Source: Thauera sp. (GTDB lineage: Bacteria; Pseudomonadota; Gammaproteobacteria; Burkholderiales; Rhodocyclaceae). Taken from it: a stretch of DNA of 6,256 nucleotides. Position numbers and translations under genes: made by a program. Where the stretch lies: NCBI GenBank assembly GCA_023150215.1, contig JAKLLJ010000206.1, forward strand, positions 1-6,256. The letters run 5' to 3'. Every line of letters starts with the position of its first letter. Position 1 is the first letter of the stretch. The notes under the pieces are model-generated. The model made no database searches. It worked only from the letters and a program-made list of their open reading frames with translations, and had not been told where the DNA came from. Below, piece after piece: positions 5,647 to 6,256 of the stretch.

Positions 5647-5675
5647 TTTTTACGCATTCGCCAAGGCAGCGTCAA
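5647..5675 (-). promoter_or_regulatory. Promoter of the cold-shock gene
   Basis: On the - strand TTGACG (5675-5670) is separated by exactly 17 bases from TAAAAA (5652-5647), a good match to the sigma70 -35/-10 pattern. The predicted start is near 5640, 120 bases before the ATG. The A-rich tract continuing downstream (AAAACAAAAA) would ease melting. Confidence 0.65.
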
Positions 5676-5740
5676 CGGGATTTCGGCAGGCTTCGATCAC
5701 GCAGCGCAGCATCGCGGAACGCCCTTTTCGACCGTTTCCA

Positions 5741-5756
5741 CGCATGATCGCATGCG
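5741..5756. repeat. Inverted repeat between the divergent csp and clpS promoters
   Basis: CGCATG-ATCG-CATGCG is a perfect 6-base inverted repeat with a 4-base spacer. It lies in the otherwise featureless 190-odd bases between the two predicted promoters. It could be an operator for a dimeric regulator, but no regulator is identifiable and a chance origin is possible. The rest of the 5676-5868 stretch shows no credible gene or RNA. Confidence 0.35.
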
Positions 5757-5868
5757 CGACGCGCACTTACATGATTGCCGCAGCGCACGACGCCAGACAC
5801 CAACTGTGCTCCGATACCACAATCGACGTACAGTTCTCCACCCACGCTCCGGACCCACCCGAGCGCTG

Positions 5869-5896
5869 TTGCACTCTGCTTCGACTTCATTAGAAT
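5869..5896 (+). promoter_or_regulatory. Promoter of clpS-clpA
   Basis: TTGCAC (5869-5874) and TAGAAT (5891-5896) are 16 bases apart, matching the sigma70 -35/-10 consensus at four and five of six positions. Transcription starting six to eight bases after the -10 box would begin at 5902-5904, on or beside the clpS ATG at 5903. Confidence 0.65.
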
Positions 5897-5902
5897 GATT
5901 TT

Positions 5903-6211
5903 ATGGGCACCCGAAAACAAGATGACCTCGTACTGGAAGCAAAGCGGACGCGTACTCGCCCGCCCCCCCTGTACAAGGTAATGCTGCTGAACGACGACTA
6001 CACGCCGATGGATTTCGTGATCGTCGTCCTGCAGAAATATTTCAGCATGGACCGCGAACGTGCCACGCGAGTCATGCTCCAAGTCCACAGAGAGGGCATG
6101 GGGGTATGCGGCGTCTTTCCCAGGGACATCGCCACGACCAAGGTTGAGCAGGTCACCTCGTTTGCTCGTCAGCATCAACATCCGCTGGCATGCGTGATGG
6201 AGGAGAATTGA
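5903..6211 (+). CDS. clpS: ATP-dependent Clp protease adaptor ClpS
   Basis: 102-residue cytoplasmic adaptor that binds N-degron substrates and delivers them to ClpAP. The flexible N-terminus (about 1-19) is followed by the core, starting PPLYKVMLLNDDYTPMDFV. Asn30, Asp31, Asp32, Met36, Val39, Met58, His62 and Leu95 correspond to the E. coli residues that line the N-degron pocket, so substrate binding should be intact. The ATG at 5903 is the first possible start: an in-frame TAG lies at 5891-5893, and no start codon intervenes. No Shine-Dalgarno precedes it, and the predicted promoter's -10 box ends only six bases upstream, so the message may be leaderless. The stop directly abuts the clpA ATG. 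It is divergent from the cold-shock gene, as in E. coli. Confidence 0.97.
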   Translation: MGTRKQDDLVLEAKRTRTRPPPLYKVMLLNDDYTPMDFVIVVLQKYFSMDRERATRVMLQVHREGMGVCGVFPRDIATTKVEQVTSFARQHQHPLACVMEEN

Positions 6212-6256
6212 ATGATCGCGCAAGAGCTTGAAGTCAGCCTGCACATGGCTTTCGTC
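6212..6256 (+). CDS. clpA: ATP-dependent Clp protease ATP-binding subunit ClpA, first 15 codons
   Basis: Only MIAQELEVSLHMAFV is inside the window. It matches the conserved ClpA N-terminus (M-x-x-QELE-x-SL-x-MAF) at the start of the N-domain to which ClpS docks. A very strong Shine-Dalgarno, GGAGGAG at 6199-6205 inside the clpS end, precedes the ATG by six bases. The start codon follows the clpS TGA without a gap, so the two are co-transcribed and probably translationally coupled. ClpA is the hexameric AAA+ unfoldase that feeds ClpP. The gene continues beyond the window. Confidence 0.93.
   Translation, partial: MIAQELEVSLHMAFV

Noticed and set aside
5641..5652. T-rich run TTTTTGTTTTTA read as a + strand terminator
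   Set aside because: No gene on the + strand ends nearby, and the same bases form the -10 box of a well-spaced - strand promoter for the cold-shock gene.
5564..5893. 109-codon + strand open frame in the csp-clpS gap
   Set aside because: It lies over the predicted csp leader and promoter, has no recognisable motif, and its composition looks non-coding.

Overview
The window looks like chromosomal DNA of a high-GC betaproteobacterium, most plausibly from the Rhodocyclales (the Azoarcus/Thauera/Aromatoleum group). That placement is inferred from the GC-rich codon use, the close-to-E. coli but clearly diverged housekeeping proteins, and a flavocytochrome c sulfide dehydrogenase pair. No database search was possible.

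Left part (1-1630, + strand): a c-type cytochrome (fccA-like) overlaps by four bases a Tat-exported FAD protein (fccB). Together they would form a periplasmic sulfide-oxidising flavocytochrome c. The cytochrome lacks a recognisable start codon and signal peptide. The roughly 120 bases upstream of it are not recognisable, so the 5' end is either broken, rearranged or an assembly junction.

Middle part (3816 down to 1683, - strand): coaBC (coenzyme A synthesis), dut (dUTPase) and a NUDIX hydrolase are arranged as a probable operon. dut and the NUDIX gene overlap in a TGATG. This group converges on fccB and diverges from radC (3910-4587, + strand), a JAB/MPN-domain RadC protein.

Right part: rpmB and rpmG (ribosomal proteins L28 and L33) form a short + strand operon. 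It ends in two hairpins, the second a 31-base perfect palindrome followed by a T tract. A cold-shock-domain gene lies on the - strand, with a good sigma70-type promoter about 120 bases upstream of its ribosome binding site, implying a structured leader. Divergent from it are clpS and the first 15 codons of clpA, the N-degron adaptor and the unfoldase of the ClpAP protease. The clpS -10 box is so close to its ATG, and a Shine-Dalgarno so clearly absent, that a leaderless transcript is a reasonable reading. The order csp < > clpS-clpA matches the cspD-clpS-clpA order of E. coli.

Apart from the broken 5' end, the window is a core-genome segment. I see no CRISPR array, tRNA, rRNA or identifiable insertion sequence, and no convincing new multi-gene system. 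The most interesting signals are the damaged fccA start, the possible leaderless clpS mRNA and the structured csp leader.
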